Origin: Gammaproteobacteria bacterium
Lineage (GTDB): Bacteria > Pseudomonadota > Gammaproteobacteria > Pseudomonadales > Azotimanducaceae
Assembly: GCA_026707945.1 (NCBI GenBank)
Contig: JAPOVV010000038.1
Span: forward strand, 310,001 to 374,000
Length of the DNA stretch: 64,000 bases
Direction: 5' to 3'
A program made the translations under genes and the position numbers. Below, one piece after another: positions 60,163 through 64,000 of this stretch. The notes under the pieces are model-generated. The model worked only from the letters and a program-made list of their open reading frames with translations. It searched no databases and was not told where the DNA came from. The first letter of the stretch is position 1. Every line of letters starts with the position of its first letter.

Positions 60163-61509
60163 GTGCGTCGACCCGTGACCGCGGGCGAAAGACTGTTTGG
60201 TACGGACGGCATTCGTGGAAGGGTCGGCACAGATCCCATCACGCCTTCATTTGCACGCCATCTCGGTCGAGTAATAGCGGTTCATACGCTCCAACCGGAC
60301 GCACTGGTATACGTTGGTCGCGACACTCGTGAATCCTCTCAAACACTCGAAACCCATCTGGCGCTTGGCGTTCGTGAGGGTGGCGCTCGAATAGAGTCTC
60401 TAGGCGTTTTATCCACACCCGGTATCTCGTATTGCACTAAACAAGGTCCTGCGGATTTCGGTATTGCGATCACTGCTTCTCACAATCCCCATGACTACAA
60501 CGGGTTCAAGTTGTTTTCATCGGATGGCTCGAAACTCGATGACCAAATCGAGCGCCAAATCGAGCAGGATCTGACAGACTCACGAGAACGAGATTTGGAA
60601 CGGGATTTTGAAGCATTGACGGTTGCCTACGCATCTCGTGGCTCTTATCTTCAGATGTTGAAGGAAAAGGCATCTCAAATTGGTCATTCTGGGTTGAGAG
60701 CTGTGGTCGATTGCGCACACGGCGCAACAACCGAGATCGCGGCACAAGTTTTTGAAGAGATATTTGACGACCTTCACTTCATCGGCAACTCACCGAATGG
60801 AGTCAATATCAATAAGGACGTTGGTTCGACATCGATCGACACGGTCCAGCGATCTGTTAGGGAACTTGACGCAGATGTCGGCATTACATTCGACGGAGAC
60901 GGCGATAGAGTGTTGTTTATTGATGATCAAGGGGATTTGGTCGGTGGCGACCAGGTTCTCTATGTGTTAGCAAAACGACACTTGGTATCGAACCAGGACG
61001 GAAATGGTGTGGTAGGTACGATCATGAGCAATCATGGTCTAGAACTCGCCTTAGAAGAGATTGGGATTCCGTTTGTCAGGACTGATGTAGGCGATAAGAA
61101 CGTGCACCACGAGCTACTGTCTCGTCATTGGCGACTAGGAGGTGAACCGTCTGGTCACATAATCTGGCGAGACGTGGCGGATACGGGTGATGGTGTTCTG
61201 ATCGGGCTATGCGTCGTCGAGGCGTTACAACATGAAGGTTTACCGTTACGGCAGCTTGTAGCCCCTATATCAATGTTGCCGCAGGTGCAGCGCGATATAC
61301 CGTCTCACAACCCTCAAGCGTCGCTTCAGTTGTCAAAAGTCAAGGACATGGTCGCTCAATTCCAATCCCGAGTGACGCCCGAAGGGAGACTCCTGGTTCG
61401 AGCTTCTGGTACGGAGCCATTGCTTCGCGTTATGGTAGAACACAGCGATGCTGATTTGGCTAGTAGACTTGCTGATGAGTTGGAACATGCGATTTCGGCG
61501 GCGATTTGA
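60163..61509 (+). CDS. glmM: Phosphoglucosamine mutase
   Basis: GlmM interconverts glucosamine-6-phosphate and glucosamine-1-phosphate for UDP-GlcNAc and cell-wall synthesis. ERLFGTDGIRGRVG begins the protein; ITASHNPHDYNGFKLFS carries the phosphoserine, FDGDGDRV the metal site, GEPSGHI the sugar loop and LVRASGTEPLLRVMVE the phosphate-binding loop. It has 448 residues from GTG 60163; GTG 60175 is also possible. The usual partner folP between ftsH and glmM is missing. Confidence 0.95.
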   Translation: MRRPVTAGERLFGTDGIRGRVGTDPITPSFARHLGRVIAVHTLQPDALVYVGRDTRESSQTLETHLALGVREGGARIESLGVLSTPGISYCTKQGPADFGIAITASHNPHDYNGFKLFSSDGSKLDDQIERQIEQDLTDSRERDLERDFEALTVAYASRGSYLQMLKEKASQIGHSGLRAVVDCAHGATTEIAAQVFEEIFDDLHFIGNSPNGVNINKDVGSTSIDTVQRSVRELDADVGITFDGDGDRVLFIDDQGDLVGGDQVLYVLAKRHLVSNQDGNGVVGTIMSNHGLELALEEIGIPFVRTDVGDKNVHHELLSRHWRLGGEPSGHIIWRDVADTGDGVLIGLCVVEALQHEGLPLRQLVAPISMLPQVQRDIPSHNPQASLQLSKVKDMVAQFQSRVTPEGRLLVRASGTEPLLRVMVEHSDADLASRLADELEHAISAAI

Positions 61510-61587
61510 CGGCAGCGGGAGCATCTCTCAGTAGATTTGGCTGACTAAAATTGGTCGTGAGCCGCAGTGAGCGTATAGAGTCAAGGG

Positions 61588-62331
61588 ATGCGTAAACCTG
61601 TCGTCGCGGCTAATTGGAAGATGAATGGATCTCTTGAGTTATGCGAGCACTTTGCTCGTACCTTGGTACGCCCTGAAAATGCAGATGTATGGATTTTTCC
61701 TACCGCGCTACATTTAGGGTCGTTAACGGATTTGTTCCGCGAAAGCGACATCGGCACGGGTGCCCAGAATGTTTGGTGTGAGCTAGATGGGGCGTTCACC
61801 GGTGAGGTTTCCGCGAATATGGTCGCGACCTTAGGTGCTGAGTTGGCATTAGTCGGTCATTCAGAACGACGTGCTATGTTTGGGGATTCCGATGAAGTTG
61901 TTGCAAGGAAGTTCAAGAAAATCTCAGACGCAGGGTTAGTACCAGTTTTGTGCGTTGGTGAAACGTTGGAGGAGAGAGAGTCAGATTTGGCTTTCGAAGC
62001 GGTACAACGACAGTTGAGCGCAGTAGAGGAGGCTTGGGATCATCCGGTTTACTCTCACCAAGCGATCGCATATGAACCTGTATGGGCGATCGGAACGGGT
62101 AAAGCTGCAACTGCGGAAATCGCACAGGAGATGCAAGCACTAATTCGGGACCATATTGACAGAAGAAGCACTGGCGAGAGTCAAGCGGTACGAATCCTCT
62201 ATGGAGGTAGTGTGAAAGCGACGAATGCATCAGAGTTGATAGCACAAAAGGACATCGACGGCTTTCTTGTTGGTGGCGCGTCATTGGATGTCGATGAATT
62301 CAATCAGATTTGTGAGGCCGTGAACAGTTAG
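61588..62331 (+). CDS. tpiA: Triosephosphate isomerase
   Basis: TpiA interconverts glyceraldehyde-3-phosphate and dihydroxyacetone phosphate. VAANWKMNGS has the catalytic Lys, LVGHSERRAMFGD the catalytic His, and AYEPVWAIGTGKAAT the catalytic Glu and loop 6; ILYGGSVKATNASEL and GFLVGGASLD bind phosphate. 247 residues is normal. It lies two bases before secG, as in many Gammaproteobacteria. Confidence 0.97.
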   Translation: MRKPVVAANWKMNGSLELCEHFARTLVRPENADVWIFPTALHLGSLTDLFRESDIGTGAQNVWCELDGAFTGEVSANMVATLGAELALVGHSERRAMFGDSDEVVARKFKKISDAGLVPVLCVGETLEERESDLAFEAVQRQLSAVEEAWDHPVYSHQAIAYEPVWAIGTGKAATAEIAQEMQALIRDHIDRRSTGESQAVRILYGGSVKATNASELIAQKDIDGFLVGGASLDVDEFNQICEAVNS

Positions 62332-62333
62332 CT

Positions 62334-62789
62334 ATGGGTACAGTCGAAACGGTTCTTCTTATATTGCTTATTGTGGATGCGCTCGCACTGATCGGCTTGG
62401 TGTTAATCCAACAAAGCAAAGGTGCGGATGTAGGCGCAGCATTCGGAAGCGGTAGCGCCGGCGCGATGTTCGGACCGACTGGTGGCTCTTCGTTCTTAGT
62501 TAAAGTCACGACCATTCTCGCGATTTTGTTTTTCGTGATCACCTTCGCTCTTGCCTATACGGCGAAGCAACGTGCGGATCGATTAAGTGGATTTGAGTTC
62601 ACCGAAGAAACTCCTGTCACCGAAGTCGAACAGGAAATCCCAGATATCGGGGTTGATTCACAGGTTGACGACTCGACGATATTGGAAGGCGATGAACTTC
62701 CTATACTTACGCCCCCCTCACCTGGAGTCGAAGACACGTCTGGTGGTGAAGGATCATCGGACACAGAAGAGGACGAGGTTCCTCAGTAG
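62334..62789 (+). CDS. secG: Protein translocase subunit SecG
   Basis: SecG is the small accessory subunit of the SecYEG channel. Two transmembrane segments (about residues 3-22 and 53-73) flank LIQQSKGADVGAAFGSGSAGAMFGPTG, the family hallmark. A tail of about 75 acidic residues follows, longer than E. coli SecG (110 residues in all). It is followed by tRNA-Leu(GAG), as in E. coli secG-leuU. Confidence 0.95.
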   Translation: MGTVETVLLILLIVDALALIGLVLIQQSKGADVGAAFGSGSAGAMFGPTGGSSFLVKVTTILAILFFVITFALAYTAKQRADRLSGFEFTEETPVTEVEQEIPDIGVDSQVDDSTILEGDELPILTPPSPGVEDTSGGEGSSDTEEDEVPQ

Positions 62790-62802
62790 AAACGAAATTC
62801 TT

Positions 62803-62888
62803 GCCGAAGTGGTGGAACTGGTAGACACGCTGTCTTGAGGGGGCAGTGGGCTATGCCCGTGGAGGTTCAAATCCTCTCTTCGGCACCA
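62803..62888 (+). tRNA. tRNA-Leu (anticodon GAG)
   Basis: A class II tRNA. Acceptor GCCGAAG pairs with CTTCGGC, discriminator A and CCA are encoded, the anticodon stem CTGTC/GGCAG encloses TTGAGGG giving GAG, and there is a long variable arm and GGTTCAAATCC T-arm. It is 14 bases after secG. Confidence 0.96.
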
Positions 62889-62974
62889 AATTTATTAGGT
62901 AAATCAAGCAATTAGAGAGTAGCAAAGAGTCGTCTTTGAGGTTTCAAGGACAGGGTTCCTTGCTAGTGCGAAAA

Positions 62975-62980
62975 TATAAT
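62975..62980 (+). promoter_or_regulatory. -10 element of the tRNA-fMet gene
   Basis: A perfect TATAAT lies 9 bases before the 5' end of the initiator tRNA, indicating its own promoter. No good -35 hexamer is visible at the normal spacing. Confidence 0.45.
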
Positions 62981-62989
62981 TCGATCGAT

Positions 62990-63066
62990 TGCGGGGTGGA
63001 GCAGTCTGGTAGCTTGTTGGGCTCATAACCCAGAGGTCGTAGGTTCAAATCCTACCCCCGCAACCA
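62990..63066 (+). tRNA. Initiator tRNA-fMet (anticodon CAT)
   Basis: The body matches bacterial initiator tRNA: GCGGGGTGGAGCAG at the 5' side, three G-C pairs below the anticodon (GGG-CTCATAA-CCC), GGTTCAAATCC T-arm and CCCCGC-A-A-CCA at the 3' end. The first base reads T where the usual initiator has C, which would make a U1-A72 pair in place of the C1-A72 mismatch. Confidence 0.95.
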
Positions 63067-63069
63067 CCG

Positions 63070-63112
63070 AGACCGACAACTCCTAAACGGAGATGTCGGT
63101 CTTCCTATTTTG
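63070..63112 (+). terminator. Terminator after tRNA-fMet
   Basis: AGACCGACA and TGTCGGTCT form a perfect 9-bp outer stem, with an inner CTCC/GGAG stem, starting 4 bases after the tRNA. A TTCCTATTTT stretch follows. It would end the secG-tRNA transcript or the tRNA-fMet transcript. Confidence 0.75.
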
Positions 63113-63326
63113 GGGTCGGTAACAGTTTTCTGAATTGCGCATATGGATCTGGTCAGCGTAGGCGCTGCGCAATCACGCTGAAGAGGCATTGCGCCGCATG
63201 AAGGACGTCTCATATCGGTTGACGCCAATGTGCTGTATATTGAACCTGTCGATCCCGGTATCACTTGGTGCTCGATTGAAAGATTGTTACCCGTTCGTCT
63301 CCCCTACTGTGACGATCACGTAAACA

Positions 63327-63989
63327 TCACCATCGGGTCTTCGACATGCCGTCGAAGATATAGTTATTTAGGAAGATGCGCTGATCGAATAGATTGCGTT
63401 CGACTTCGGTTAATGCGGCTTCGTCGCAAATATCGTGCCAGCTATCTCGGACGACACTGATTTGTTGGGCGATGAGATCTATCGCCGCTGCTTCGCTTAG
63501 TTGGAAATTAGGCGCGGCTTCAAGACTGGTTGCAAGTGTGCTCGCCCGTTTGTTTCCGATGATGAGCATCGCCTGACTAGCCACATTTCCAGAGCGATTC
63601 TGTGGGCAAATGTCATAGGCAGGGGTTAACTTCAGGGATTTGCCATCCCAAAAGCCCGGATGGTTGCGGGCGTGATCGTCGGTGTTGCCACGCAGAATGT
63701 TGAATACAAGTCGTGCATAGAGTTCGCGCAATGTTGTCTTCGGCGAAGTAAAGCGATGCCGAATGATCTCCGCGAGGTCTTCATAGCTGGCGTATCGAAC
63801 CATCATTTCATCGAGCCCCAACAGCGTAAGCGCCGAAACCATTGCTTTATGCGTCCAACCGTCCTCTGCCCTCCTGCGGTCGAAGCGCTCCACTAGCAGA
63901 ATATCTTTACTTGCGACATTAGCAAGACGCACGGGAGCGACGTTGAGTTTCGCATTGGCTGCAAGGCGCAGACGCTCTGAATCAAACGC
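63327..63989 (-). pseudogene. hipA: HipA-type kinase, N-terminally truncated
   Basis: The frame encodes the C-terminal half of a HipA toxin-type Ser/Thr kinase: LRLAANAKLNVAPVRLA, LLVERFDRR, YEDLAEIIRH, ARLVFNILRGNTDDHARNHPGF with the catalytic Asp, and TPAYDICP with the metal Asp. About 220 residues remain, against roughly 400-440 in intact HipA. A TAG at 63990-63992 closes the frame just upstream, and the first ATG/GTG in frame (GTG 63932) is already inside the conserved core. The N-lobe may lie beyond the window in another frame. No HipB-like gene is visible. Confidence 0.7.
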
Positions 63990-64000
63990 CTAAATAAAAA

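Noticed and set aside
63230..63460. 76-codon plus-strand frame after tRNA-fMet
   Set aside because: The 3' half runs antisense through the hipA fragment and the 5' part is not recognisable; it may be debris of another gene.

Overview
The window looks like chromosomal DNA of an uncultured Gammaproteobacterium, probably marine or host-associated; this is inferred from gene order and gene content, with no species-level evidence. Several blocks follow the classic gammaproteobacterial order: hflC-purA-rnr-rlmB-rpsF-rpsR-rplI-dnaB-radA; ribD-nusB-thiL-pgpA; recN and bamE facing hrcA-grpE-dnaK-dnaJ-dapB-carA-carB-greA-ftsH-glmM-tpiA-secG followed by tRNA-Leu(GAG) and initiator tRNA-fMet; and smpB divergent from ratA-rnfH. 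Genes are tightly packed, with many 4-base GTGA/ATGA-type overlaps. Unusually many starts are GTG or TTG, and one is apparently CTG.

Layout. 1-14014 is core metabolism and information processing: purine synthesis, FolE2 folate entry, RNA decay and modification, ribosomal proteins, replicative helicase, RadA, GlyA, riboflavin, thiamine and lipid phosphatase genes. 14051-18564 is accessory: a DUF932 phage/plasmid-type protein, a secreted calcineurin-like phosphoesterase, and an unrecognised gene pair joined in frame across one stop codon. 18565-22770 holds a SOUL haem-binding protein, xseB, ispA and a SulP anion transporter. The tmRNA gene is at 22946-23300.

23398-28886 is the most distinctive module: a beta-propeller glycosidase-like gene, an sqdB-sqdD-sqdC operon in the order known from Rhodobacter sphaeroides for the sulfolipid SQDG, and a convergent CmcJ/GA4-desaturase-like oxygenase. 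28887-31451 is gene-poor, with a phospholipase-D-fold nuclease-like gene and a small gene broken by an amber codon. 31452-37631 has a SprT-like metalloprotease with a duplicated SH3-like front end, a HAD hydrolase, two dehydrogenases, an Atm1/HMT1-type ABC exporter and a bactofilin. 38249-44731 has smpB, an NSS transporter, ratA/rnfH, an 826-residue ankyrin protein and a CoA transferase.

44803-63066 is again core. The heat-shock block carries well-formed sigma-32 promoter candidates before grpE and dnaK but no visible CIRCE operator, although hrcA is present. The window ends with tRNA-fMet, a strong terminator and an N-terminally truncated hipA on the opposite strand, where rimP-nusA-infB would be expected.

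No completely new multi-gene system is proven here. The best candidates for follow-up are the sulfolipid operon with its flanking carbohydrate and oxygenase genes, the PLD/helix-hairpin-helix protein, and two places where an open frame continues across a single stop codon.
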